Positions 6,330 through 13,223 of a DNA stretch of 13,223 nt are shown here, piece by piece. The notes under the pieces are model-generated. The model made no database searches, was not told where the DNA came from, and was given only the letters and a program-made list of their open reading frames with translations. Numbering within the stretch: the first letter of the stretch is position 1; the number at the start of each line of letters is the position of its first letter. The position numbers were made by a program, and so were the translations under genes. The stretch covers positions 1 to 13,223 of the forward strand of contig JAKSPW010000018.1 in the NCBI GenBank assembly GCA_024404435.1, read 5' to 3'. Source of the stretch: Clostridia bacterium (GTDB lineage: Bacteria > Bacillota > Clostridia > Oscillospirales > CAG-272).

Positions 6330-7045
6330 AGTATCTCCTCCTTTTCAAGCACGGGGCCGTCGCGGCAGATGCGCTTGAAGCCCGTGACGGTCTTGCAGGA
6401 GCAGCCCATGCACGCGCCGAAGCCGCAGCCCATCCTTTCCTCGAAGCTGAACTGACCGCTCGTCTTCGTAGCCTTGTAAACTGCCTTCAGCATCGGCTCG
6501 GGACCGCAGGTGAAGAAGTAATCGTAATTTTCGGGCAGAGCGTCCGTCACAAATCCCTTCAGACCGTACGAGCCGTCGGCGGTCGTGACCGTCACCACGC
6601 AGCCGAGCGCGGCGAATTCGTCTTCGTAAAACACTTCGTCACGACGGTTGAAGCCGAGCACGACGGAGACTTTTTTGCCGTCTTTTATCAGTTTCTTCGC
6701 AAGCAGATAAAGGGGAGGTACACCGACTCCGCCTCCGAGCAGGAGCACTTTTTCTCCCGCCTTCGAGACGTCGTATCCGTTGCCGAGCCCCGTGAGCAAG
6801 TCGAGCTTCCCATCTTTCATCCTGCTCATCTGCTCCGTGCCGTGTCCCACGACCTTATAGATGATCGTGAGCTCGCTTTCTCCGACGTCGCAGACCGAGA
6901 TCGGGCGGCGGAGATAGAGCCCGTCGAGCTTTATGTTCACGAACTGTCCCGCGTCTATCCCGTCCGTGTCGCCCGCGAGCGTCATTTTATAGACGCTGTC
7001 CGTGAGCGGGACGTTGGACGTGATTTCAAAAAACGTATTCTTCAT
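6317..7045 (-). CDS. pyrK: PyrK, dihydroorotate dehydrogenase electron transfer subunit
   Basis: FAD and [2Fe-2S] protein that carries electrons from PyrD to NAD+. The 242-residue protein has the FAD-binding RRPISVCD (47-53), the NAD-binding LLGGGVGVPPLY (102-113), the FTCGPEPML segment (178-186) and a C-terminal iron-sulfur site with Cys207, Cys212, Cys215 and Cys227 (C-X4-C-X2-C-X11-C). Cys217 is an extra cysteine in this loop. It starts one base after the carB TAA and ends overlapping pyrD. Spacing and order are those of other pyrK-pyrD pairs in Gram-positive bacteria. Confidence 0.97.
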   Translation of the reverse strand: MKNTFFEITSNVPLTDSVYKMTLAGDTDGIDAGQFVNIKLDGLYLRRPISVCDVGESELTIIYKVVGHGTEQMSRMKDGKLDLLTGLGNGYDVSKAGEKVLLLGGGVGVPPLYLLAKKLIKDGKKVSVVLGFNRRDEVFYEDEFAALGCVVTVTTADGSYGLKGFVTDALPENYDYFFTCGPEPMLKAVYKATKTSGQFSFEERMGCGFGACMGCSCKTVTGFKRICRDGPVLEKEEILWED

Positions 7046-7046
7046 A

Positions 7047-10000
7047 TTATGAATCTATGGTCGAGATCGTAAGCGTCGTTTCTTCGAGTACGTCGAGCAG
7101 CACGCGCACCGTGTCGAGTGCCGTGAACATCGTCACGTTGTTCTCCGTAGCGTAGCGGCGGATCTGATATCCGTCGCTCGCGGGGCCCTGCGAGCTGAGG
7201 TCACGGGTGTTGATGACGTACGCGATGTGTCCCTGTCTGATGGCCTCGGGTATCTCGTCCGAGCCCTCGCCGATCTTGCCGAGGACGTGCGTGCGGATAC
7301 CGCGGTCCTTAAGGAATCTTGCCGTGCCCGCCGTCGCCTCGATGTTGAAGCCGAGGTTGTAGAAGCGGCGGATCAGCGGGAGCGCTTCTTCCTTGTCGCG
7401 GTCTGCGATCGTCACGAAGACCGTGCCGTAGTTCTGGAGCTTCATGCCGGATGCCTGAAGTGCTTTGTAAAGTGCGCGGTTGAGCTTGTCGTCGTAGCCG
7501 ATAGCCTCACCGGTCGATTTCATTTCGGGAGAGAGGTATGCGTCGAGGCCGCGGATCTTGTTGAAGCTGAATACGGGGACCTTGACGTAGCGTCTCTTCT
7601 TTTCCGTCGGGTAGATGTCGAAGATGCCCTGCTCCTTGAGGCTCTTGCCCATGATGACCTCCGTCGCGATGTCGGCGAGAGAGTATCCCGTGGACTTCGA
7701 GAGGAAGGGAACGGTTCTTGACGAACGCGGGTTGACTTCGATGATGTAAACGTTGTCGTCGGGATCGACGATGAACTGTATGTTGTAGAGACCGCGGATG
7801 CCGATGCCGAGTCCGAGCTTCTTCGAGTAGGTGAGGATCGTACCCTTGACTCTGTCGGAGATGCTGAACGTCGGGTAGACGCTGATCGAGTCACCGCTGT
7901 GGATACCGGTGCGCTCGACGAGCTCCATGATGCCGGGGACGAAGACGTCGCGTCCGTCGCAGATCGCGTCGACCTCGACTTCTTTTCCTTCTATGTATTT
8001 GTCGACGAGCACCGGCTTGTCCTCGTCGATCTCAACTGCCGTCTTGAGGTAATGCTTCAGCTGATCCTCGTTTGCGACGATCTGCATGGCGCGTCCGCCG
8101 AGCACGAAGCTCGGGCGAACGAGAACTGGATATCCGATCTCTTCGGCTGCCGCGATACCGTCCTCGATCTTCGTGACGGCGCGGCCCTTCGGCTGCGGGA
8201 TGTCGAGCTCGATAAGGATCTTCTCGAAGCTGTCGCGGTTCTCGGCGCGTTCGATGGCGGCGCAGTCCGTGCCGACGATGTTGACTCCGAGACGGTCAAG
8301 CGGCTCCGCAAGGTTGATCGCGGTCTGACCGCCGAGGGAAGCGATGACGCCCTCCGGCTTCTCGAAGTCGATGATGTTCATGACGTCCTCGGGAGTCAGC
8401 GGCTCGAAGTAGAGCTTGTCTGCCGTCGTGTAGTCCGTGGAGACCGTTTCGGGGTTGTTGTTTATAATGATGGATTCGTATCCGGCGCGTCCGATGGTCT
8501 GTACCGCGTGGACCGTCGAATAGTCGAACTCAACGCCCTGACCGATGCGGATCGGGCCCGCACCGAGTACGACGAGCTTCTTCTTGTCGGTGAGTCTCGA
8601 CTGATTTTCTATCTTGCTGTTTTTGACATTTGCATAAGTTGAATAGAGGTATGCGATGTACTTTCCGGTGTGGAGAGTATCGACCATGCGGAATACGGGA
8701 ACGATGCCTTTTTCCTTGCGGGAAATCCTGACGTCGTCTTCGCTGACCTCCCAGAGGCGGGCGATGTATTTGTCGGAGAAACCGAGCGCTTTCGCTTCCT
8801 TGAGAGCGAGAATATCGAATTTATTTTTGACAAGTGTCTTTTCGAAATCGACTATCTTCTTGAACGCTTCGAGGAACATTTCCGTGATCATCGTCACCTC
8901 GTGGAGCTTCTCGACCGTAACACCGCGGCGGAGCAGCTCTGCGATGGCGAAAGCGTTGTCGGACCTGAACTCGGATATGTAATCGAACAGCTCCGCGTTC
9001 ATATAGGTGTCGAACTTCGGCATGTGGAGGTGGCAGACTCCGATCTCAAGCGAGCGCACCGATTTGAGCAGACACTCCTCGAGCGTCATGCCGATGCCCA
9101 TGACCTCGCCCGTTGCCTTCATCTGCGTGCCGAGCGTGTTGGGAGCGGTCGCGAACTTGTCGAACGGGAAGCGCGGGTACTTTGCGACGATGTAGTCGAG
9201 CGACGGCTCGATCGCTGCGGTACCACCCGCGACCGGGATGTCTTCGAGTGCCATGCCGAGTGCGATCTTCGCGGTGACGCGGGCGATCGGATATCCGCTC
9301 GCCTTGGAGGCGAGCGCGGAGGAACGGGAGACTCTCGGGTTGACCTCGATCAGGTAATATTCGCTCGAGGTGGGATTGAGCGCGAACTGTACGTTGCAGC
9401 CGCCCGCGATCTCAAGCTCGCGGATGATCTTGATCGCGCTGTCGTTAAGCATTTTGAGGTCGTGATCGTTCAGCGAGAGGATCGGTGCCACGACTATCGA
9501 GTCGCCGGTGTGAACGCCGACGGGGTCGATGTTCTCCATGCCGCAGATGGTGATGGCGTGGTCGTTCGAGTCGCGCATGACCTCGAACTCGATCTCCTTG
9601 AAGCCCTTGACGCTCTTTTCGACGAGGACCTGATGAACGGGAGAAAGCTTGAATGCGTTGAGACCGATCTCAACGAGTTCTTCCTCGTTGTTGGCGAAGC
9701 CGCCGCCCGTGCCGCCGAGCGTGAATGCGGGACGGAGCACGACGGGGTAGCCGATTTCAAGCGCGGCCTTCTTCGCCTCTTCGAGAGAGTAGGTGATCTC
9801 CGACGGGATCGTCGGCTCGCCGATCGACTGGCAGAGCTCCTTGAAGAGCTCTCTGTCCTCGGCTCTCTCGATACTCTTCGAGCTCGTGCCGAGAAGCTCG
9901 ACTCCGCACTCTCTGAGCACACCCTTTTTCTCAAGCTGCATCGCGAGGTTGAGTCCCGTCTGTCCGCCGATGCCGGGGACGATCGCGTCGGGACGCTCGT

Positions 10001-10238
10001 ATCGGAGGATCTTTGCGATATATTCAAGAGTCAGCGGCTCCATGTATACCTTGTCGGCGATAGTCGTGTCCGTCATGATCGTCGCGGGGTTCGAGTTGCA
10101 GAGCACGACCTCGTATCCTTCTTCCTTCAGCGCGAGGCACGCCTGCGTGCCCGCGTAGTCGAACTCGGCAGCCTGACCGATGACGATAGGTCCGGAGCCG
10201 ATTATCAGGACTTTTTTGATATCCGTTCTTTTTGCCAT
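7047..10238 (-). CDS. carB: CarB, carbamoyl-phosphate synthase large (ATP-binding) subunit
   Basis: Makes carbamoyl phosphate from bicarbonate, two ATP and ammonia delivered by the CarA glutaminase. The 1063-residue protein is full length (E. coli 1073). It shows the internal duplication: GSGPIVIGQAAEFDY near residue 14 and GAGPIRIGQGVEFDY near 560 open the two halves. Each half has an ATP-grasp domain (RPAFTLGGTGGG near 168, RPSFVLGGRAMQ near 708, and IEVNPR in both). The last about 130 residues form the MGS-like allosteric domain. The start is supported by GGAGG seven bases before the ATG, 13 nt after pyrC. A feature of the context is that carA is not adjacent, so the small subunit must come from elsewhere in the genome. 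Confidence 0.98.
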   Translation of the reverse strand: MAKRTDIKKVLIIGSGPIVIGQAAEFDYAGTQACLALKEEGYEVVLCNSNPATIMTDTTIADKVYMEPLTLEYIAKILRYERPDAIVPGIGGQTGLNLAMQLEKKGVLRECGVELLGTSSKSIERAEDRELFKELCQSIGEPTIPSEITYSLEEAKKAALEIGYPVVLRPAFTLGGTGGGFANNEEELVEIGLNAFKLSPVHQVLVEKSVKGFKEIEFEVMRDSNDHAITICGMENIDPVGVHTGDSIVVAPILSLNDHDLKMLNDSAIKIIRELEIAGGCNVQFALNPTSSEYYLIEVNPRVSRSSALASKASGYPIARVTAKIALGMALEDIPVAGGTAAIEPSLDYIVAKYPRFPFDKFATAPNTLGTQMKATGEVMGIGMTLEECLLKSVRSLEIGVCHLHMPKFDTYMNAELFDYISEFRSDNAFAIAELLRRGVTVEKLHEVTMITEMFLEAFKKIVDFEKTLVKNKFDILALKEAKALGFSDKYIARLWEVSEDDVRISRKEKGIVPVFRMVDTLHTGKYIAYLYSTYANVKNSKIENQSRLTDKKKLVVLGAGPIRIGQGVEFDYSTVHAVQTIGRAGYESIIINNNPETVSTDYTTADKLYFEPLTPEDVMNIIDFEKPEGVIASLGGQTAINLAEPLDRLGVNIVGTDCAAIERAENRDSFEKILIELDIPQPKGRAVTKIEDGIAAAEEIGYPVLVRPSFVLGGRAMQIVANEDQLKHYLKTAVEIDEDKPVLVDKYIEGKEVEVDAICDGRDVFVPGIMELVERTGIHSGDSISVYPTFSISDRVKGTILTYSKKLGLGIGIRGLYNIQFIVDPDDNVYIIEVNPRSSRTVPFLSKSTGYSLADIATEVIMGKSLKEQGIFDIYPTEKKRRYVKVPVFSFNKIRGLDAYLSPEMKSTGEAIGYDDKLNRALYKALQASGMKLQNYGTVFVTIADRDKEEALPLIRRFYNLGFNIEATAGTARFLKDRGIRTHVLGKIGEGSDEIPEAIRQGHIAYVINTRDLSSQGPASDGYQIRRYATENNVTMFTALDTVRVLLDVLEETTLTISTIDS

Positions 10239-10251
10239 TTTGTCCTCCGAT

Positions 10252-11478
10252 TTATTTTAAGTAAGAAATTTTGTCGGTTTTAACGGTCAGATAACATCTG
10301 CCGGAGAGCACCTCTCCCTCGAAAGGCGTTGCTTTGCCGAGTGAGAGGAACTCGTCGGGTGTGACCGTGAATTCCTCGTCGAGCCGCCACACGGAAAAAC
10401 CGTCGCAGGGAAGGGAAAATCTTCTTCTCGGCGCGGTGCACATGAGATCCGCGAGCCGCTCAAGCGAAATTATACCCGTTTTCACGAGCTTTGTGTAAAG
10501 CACCGGGAACGCGGTCTCAAGCCCGACGATCCCGAATGCGCTGCCTTCGAGTCCTTTTGATTTTTCCGCCGCGGAATGAGGCGCGTGATCGGTCGCGATC
10601 ATGTCGTCCGTTCCGTCGAGGATTCCCCCGATCAGAGCTTCTCTGTCTTCCTTTGCGCGGAGCGGAGGATTCATTTTGAATCTGCCGTCCTCAATAAGGT
10701 CGCCGTCGTCGAGCACGAGGTAGTGCGGACCCGTCTCGCAGGTCACGTCGACTCCCTCTTTTTTCGCCTGCCTGATGATCTCCACGCTTTCCTTTGTCGA
10801 AATGTGGCACAGATGCAGGGCGCAGCCCGTTTCCTTCGCGAGCCTCACGTCGCGCGCGACCTCCGCGTATTCGCTCTCCGAGCAGATGCCGCGGTGCCCG
10901 TGCTTTTTTGAGTACTCTCCGTCGTGTATATATCCGCCGTGCAGCAGCGAGTTCACTTCGCAGTGCGCGACGATCATTTTGCCGAGAGACTTCGCTTTTA
11001 TCATTGCCTCTCTCATCATTTCCTCCGACTGGACTCCGCGTCCGTCGTCCGAGAAAGCGATGCACACGGGAGCGAGCGCGTCCATGTCCGAGAGCTCCTC
11101 GCCCTTCTGTCCCTTCGTGATCGAGGCATACGGGTGCACGCCGATCACGGCGTCCCGCGCGATGATATCGGTCTGCTCCCGCATCGCGGAAAGGCAGTCG
11201 GGAACGGGAGAAAGGTTCGGCATCGTGCACACGTCGGTGAATCCGCCGCGAGCTGCGGCTGCGGAGCCGGAGGCGATCGTTTCTTTATAAGAAAAACCCG
11301 GCTCGCGAAAATGCACATGCACGTCGCAAAAGCCGGGTAAAACGCAATAATCAGGGGAGTTGAGAGCACCGCAGACGGCAGTACCGCCCGCAGGTGACGA
11401 GAGAAATTCACAGAAGCGGTCACCGAGTCCGGAAAACTCGGGGGAGGGGATGAGCCTTGCTTTGACGATGTCTCTCAT
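10252..11478 (-). CDS. pyrC: PyrC, dihydroorotase (type I)
   Basis: Zinc hydrolase that cyclises carbamoyl-aspartate to dihydroorotate. With the start at 11478 the protein is 408 residues, close to the usual 420-430. Metal-site residues are visible: His54 and His56 in DVHVHFREPGF, FSDDGRG (143-148), His172 in IVAHCE, His225 in HLCHIS, and Asp297 in ATDHAPH. PHYLVL (251-256) and MNPPLR (269-274) are also family motifs. The reading frame stays open to 11715, but the longer start is rejected because the promoter and a terminator hairpin lie inside that stretch. The ATG at 11478 has GGGAG seven bases upstream and gives a normal dihydroorotase N-terminus. First gene of the pyr operon; its leader carries an attenuator-like structure. 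Confidence 0.96.
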   Translation of the reverse strand: MRDIVKARLIPSPEFSGLGDRFCEFLSSPAGGTAVCGALNSPDYCVLPGFCDVHVHFREPGFSYKETIASGSAAAARGGFTDVCTMPNLSPVPDCLSAMREQTDIIARDAVIGVHPYASITKGQKGEELSDMDALAPVCIAFSDDGRGVQSEEMMREAMIKAKSLGKMIVAHCEVNSLLHGGYIHDGEYSKKHGHRGICSESEYAEVARDVRLAKETGCALHLCHISTKESVEIIRQAKKEGVDVTCETGPHYLVLDDGDLIEDGRFKMNPPLRAKEDREALIGGILDGTDDMIATDHAPHSAAEKSKGLEGSAFGIVGLETAFPVLYTKLVKTGIISLERLADLMCTAPRRRFSLPCDGFSVWRLDEEFTVTPDEFLSLGKATPFEGEVLSGRCYLTVKTDKISYLK

Positions 11479-11503
11479 TTCCGTTCTCCCTTCCTGTATT
11501 TTG

Positions 11504-11542
11504 AAAAAAATCCTGACCGCCGCCGTGGCGGCAGAGGCAGGA
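11504..11542 (-). terminator. Attenuator-like intrinsic terminator in the pyr operon leader
   Basis: On the minus strand TCCTG...CAGGA (11542-11538 with 11515-11511) encloses CC/GG pairs and GCCGC-CACG-GCGGC (11532-11519), followed directly by seven T (11510-11504). This is a textbook intrinsic terminator, yet it sits between the pyr promoter and pyrC, only about 18 nt after the predicted transcription start. Read-through must therefore be regulated, or the operon would be off. I see no PyrR-type binding sequence (ARUCCNGNGAGGYU). A weak alternative pairing GCGG (11550-11547) with CCGC (11531-11528) would disrupt the upper stem. Confidence 0.75.
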
Positions 11543-11566
11543 ACGTCCGCTTTTTTCTTGCTAAAT

Positions 11567-11595
11567 ATTTTATCATAACGCCGGGCCTTTGTCAA
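11567..11595 (-). promoter_or_regulatory. Promoter of the pyrC-carB-pyrKD-pyrFE-pyrBI operon
   Basis: On the minus strand TTGACA (11595-11590), a 17-nt spacer and TAAAAT (11572-11567), with an extended -10 TG (TGATAAAAT). Predicted start is near 11560, giving a leader of about 80 nt to the pyrC ATG. The -35 overlaps one arm of a 10-bp inverted repeat (11583-11592). Confidence 0.8.
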
Positions 11596-11753
11596 CAAAA
11601 AAGATGGATAATTCTGTGCTTTTTTTGAGCGATTACTTGTTGATTTTGCATAGTACCTGCCGCATATATGTAATATGTACAAACAAAGGCCCCAAAGGAT
11701 GAATATTTTTGACACCGGAATTATAAATTTTCATTTTTTATTCCCCGTAACCC

Positions 11754-11782
11754 TTGACAAATAAGGATTTTTGGTGTATAAT
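11754..11782 (+). promoter_or_regulatory. Consensus sigma-A promoter of argGH
   Basis: TTGACA (11754-11759), 17-nt spacer and TATAAT (11777-11782): a perfect consensus, with predicted start near 11789. Such a strong promoter fits control by repression, and two ARG boxes lie immediately downstream. Confidence 0.88.
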
Positions 11783-11783
11783 G

Positions 11784-11801
11784 CTTGCATAAAAAATCAA
11801 A
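11784..11801 (+). promoter_or_regulatory. Candidate ARG box 1 (ArgR/AhrC operator), overlapping the argG start site
   Basis: CTTGCATAAAAAATCAAA matches the Bacillus-type ARG box CATGAATAAAAATKCAAK at about 14 of 18 positions, and covers the predicted transcription start. It is weaker than the next box but lies 2 bp from it, the arrangement typical of tandem ARG boxes bound by an ArgR hexamer. Confidence 0.5.
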
Positions 11802-11803
11802 TT

Positions 11804-11821
11804 TGAGAATAAATATTCAGA
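11804..11821 (+). promoter_or_regulatory. ARG box 2 (ArgR/AhrC operator) in the argG leader
   Basis: The core AGAATAAATATTCA (11806-11819) matches the classic ARG box core TGAATWWWWATTCA at 13 of 14 positions. It lies between the start site and the ribosome binding site AGAGG (11823-11827). With box 1 it makes a tandem operator with centres about 20 bp apart, two helical turns. Arginine-dependent repression of argGH is the expected effect. Confidence 0.65.
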
Positions 11822-11834
11822 AAGAGGAATAAAA

Positions 11835-13058
11835 ATGGAAAAAGCGGACATCAAAAAAGTAGTACTTGCATATTCGGGCGGACTCGACACGTCGATCATC
11901 ATCCCGTGGCTTAAGGAAAACTACAACAACTGCGAGGTCATCGCGGTATCGGGCAACGTCGGTCAGGCCGATGAGCTCGAAGGACTCGAGGAGAAGGCAC
12001 TCAAGACCGGAGCGTCGAAGCTCTACGTGCTCGACCTCACGGACGAATACGTCGACGAATACATCATCCCGACGATGAAAGCGGGCGCGGTTTACGAGGA
12101 TTACCTGCTCGGTACGTCCCACGCACGTCCCTGCATCGCGAAGGGACTCGTCGAGATCGCTCTTAAAGAGGGCGCCGACGCGATCTGCCACGGCTGCACC
12201 GGCAAGGGCAACGACCAGGTACGTTTCGAGCTCGCCATCAAGCACTTCGCACCGAACATGCCGATCATCGCTCCGTGGAGAGAATGGGACATCAAGTCGC
12301 GTGAAGAGGAGATCGACTACGCAGAAGCACACAACATCCCGCTGAAGATCAACCGCGAGACGAACTACTCGAAGGACAAGAACCTCTGGCATCTGTCTCA
12401 CGAGGGCATGGACCTCGAGGACACCGGCAACGAGCCGCAGTACGAGAAGCCCGGCTTCCTCGAAATGGGCGTGTCTCCCATCGACGCGCCCGACGAGCCG
12501 ACCTACGTCACGATCGACTTTGAATGTGGCATTCCGACGGCTCTCGACGGCGAAAAGATGACGGCAAAAGAGATCATCCTGAAGCTCAACGAGCTCGGCG
12601 GCAAAAACGGCATCGGAATCATCGACATCGTCGAAAACCGCCTCGTCGGCATGAAGTGCCGCGGTGTTTACGAGACCCCCGGCGGAACGATCCTCTACAA
12701 GGCTCACGAAGCACTTGAGTCCCTGTGCCTCGACAAGCTCACGATGCACGAGAAGCAGAAGATCTCCATCACGTTCGCAGAGCTCGTTTACAACGGTCAG
12801 TGGTTCACACCTCTCCGCGAGGCTCTCTCCGCTTTCGTCGACAAGACGCAGGAGACCGTCACCGGCAAGGTAAAGCTGAAGCTCTACAAGGGCAACATCA
12901 TCAAGGCGGGAGTGTGGAGCGACTATTCGCTGTACAGCGAGGAGATCGCAACGTTCGGAGCATCCGACTACGATCAGAAGGATTCCGCGGGATTCATCAA
13001 CCTCTACGGACTCCCGATCAAGGTCAAGGCGTTCGTTGACGCGAAAAATAATAAATAA
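11835..13058 (+). CDS. argG: ArgG, argininosuccinate synthase
   Basis: Joins citrulline and aspartate with ATP, the penultimate step of arginine synthesis. The 407-residue protein has the N-type ATP pyrophosphatase loop AYSGGLDTS (12-20), [11 protein letters not shown] (94-104) and [14 protein letters not shown] (119-132), which bind citrulline and aspartate. Length is as usual for the family (about 400). Start: ATG at 11835 with GAGG seven bases upstream. Codon use is strongly biased to C/G third positions, in contrast to the A/T-rich leader. argH starts 13 nt after the stop, so the two form an operon driven by the consensus promoter at 11754 and probably controlled by ArgR. Confidence 0.98.
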   Translation: MEKADIKKVVLAYSGGLDTSIIIPWLKENYNNCEVIAVSGNVGQADELEGLEEKALKTGASKLYVLDLTDEYVDEYIIPTMKAGAVYEDYLLGTSHARPCIAKGLVEIALKEGADAICHGCTGKGNDQVRFELAIKHFAPNMPIIAPWREWDIKSREEEIDYAEAHNIPLKINRETNYSKDKNLWHLSHEGMDLEDTGNEPQYEKPGFLEMGVSPIDAPDEPTYVTIDFECGIPTALDGEKMTAKEIILKLNELGGKNGIGIIDIVENRLVGMKCRGVYETPGGTILYKAHEALESLCLDKLTMHEKQKISITFAELVYNGQWFTPLREALSAFVDKTQETVTGKVKLKLYKGNIIKAGVWSDYSLYSEEIATFGASDYDQKDSAGFINLYGLPIKVKAFVDAKNNK

Positions 13059-13071
13059 AGGAAAAGACAAA

Positions 13072-13223
13072 ATGTCAAAGCTTTGGGCAGGCAGGACGAG
13101 CGGGCAGACGAGCAGCATCGCGGATGATTTCAACTCGTCGATCCGCTTCGACAGCCGTATGTATAAGGAAGACATCACGGGCAGCATGGCTCACGCCATG
13201 ATGCTCGGCGAGACGGGGATCAT
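13072..13223 (+). CDS. argH: ArgH, argininosuccinate lyase (5' part only)
   Basis: Cleaves argininosuccinate to arginine and fumarate. Only 50 codons are in the window. They begin [11 protein letters not shown] and continue with [20 protein letters not shown], the conserved N-terminal segment of the lyase family. The start has AGGA nine bases upstream. The gene follows argG by 13 nt in the same direction, the common argGH order. The remainder lies beyond the right edge. Confidence 0.95.
   Translation, partial: MSKLWAGRTSGQTSSIADDFNSSIRFDSRMYKEDITGSMAHAMMLGETGI

Larger units (their letters stand above)
11479..11834. other. Divergent pyrC/argG intergenic region
   Basis: 356 bp without a gene. 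From left: pyrC leader with attenuator (11504-11542), pyr promoter (11567-11595), an A/T-rich stretch of about 150 bp (11600-11750), argG promoter (11754-11782), two ARG boxes (11784-11821) and the argG ribosome binding site. The A/T-rich middle holds the right arm (11683-11692) of a perfect 10-bp inverted repeat whose left arm covers part of the pyr promoter. Nothing else was recognised there, and no T-box or other known riboswitch was seen. Confidence 0.7.

Noticed and set aside
8670..10283. Long open frame (537 codons) on the plus strand opposite carB
   Set aside because: Antisense shadow of carB with the same Asp/Arg/Leu-rich composition; no family resemblance.
11479..11715. N-terminal extension of pyrC to 11715
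   Set aside because: It would contain the pyr promoter and the terminator hairpin, has no ribosome binding site, and its translation does not resemble dihydroorotase.
11709..11740. Second plus-strand promoter starting with TTGACA at 11709
   Set aside because: No acceptable -10 at 16-18 nt; the promoter at 11754-11782 is perfect.
11790..11834. T-box or other riboswitch before argG
   Set aside because: The leader is only about 45 nt, too short, and is occupied by the ARG boxes and ribosome binding site.
11817..13187. 456-codon open frame on the minus strand opposite argG
   Set aside because: Shadow of argG; it also crosses the argG ribosome binding site and the argG-argH junction.

Overview
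The window is a chromosomal nucleotide and arginine biosynthesis region from a Gram-positive anaerobe-type bacterium. The best guess is Bacillota, class Clostridia, possibly uncultured. Reasons: a dihydroorotate dehydrogenase of class 1B (PyrD with the iron-sulfur/FAD partner PyrK), consensus sigma-A promoters (TTGACA-N17-TATAAT-like), strong AGGAGG-like ribosome binding sites, tandem ARG boxes of the ArgR/AhrC type, GC-rich genes and A/T-rich intergenic DNA. The assignment is inference; no rRNA or phylogenetic marker is present.

Layout, left to right. (1) 1-567, minus: the start of purE (cut by the window edge), preceded by a structured leader or small RNA with its own consensus promoter and a terminator-like hairpin; it may be 6S RNA. 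(2) 586-2091, minus: guaB (IMP dehydrogenase), strikingly like the Tritrichomonas foetus enzyme. (3) 2125-2742: a small cassette between guaB and pyrI. It is a 120-residue four-helix-bundle (23S rRNA intervening-sequence / Avd-like) gene, flanked on both sides by arrays of short palindromes separated by AATTCAT on one side and ATGAATT on the other. (4) 2742-11478, minus: one tight pyrimidine operon in transcription order pyrC-carB-pyrK-pyrD-pyrF-pyrE-pyrB-pyrI, with 1-22 nt gaps or overlaps. (5) 11479-11834: a divergent intergenic region with a pyr promoter, a terminator-type attenuator in the pyr leader, a consensus argG promoter and two adjacent ARG boxes. (6) 11835-13223, plus: argG and the start of argH.

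How the genes work together. The pyr operon encodes all six steps to UMP except the small glutaminase subunit of carbamoyl-phosphate synthetase (carA), which is not here. CarB makes carbamoyl phosphate, PyrB/PyrI and PyrC make dihydroorotate, PyrD/PyrK oxidise it to orotate, and PyrE/PyrF finish UMP. The divergent argGH operon completes arginine synthesis, the other main consumer of carbamoyl phosphate. guaB and purE add the purine side (GMP branch and AIR carboxylation). The least ordinary part is the cassette at 2125-2742. Eight of its nine repeat units carry a CGNAG core, the sequence of unusually stable GNA-triloop DNA mini-hairpins, and the spacer orientation inverts around the helical-bundle gene.
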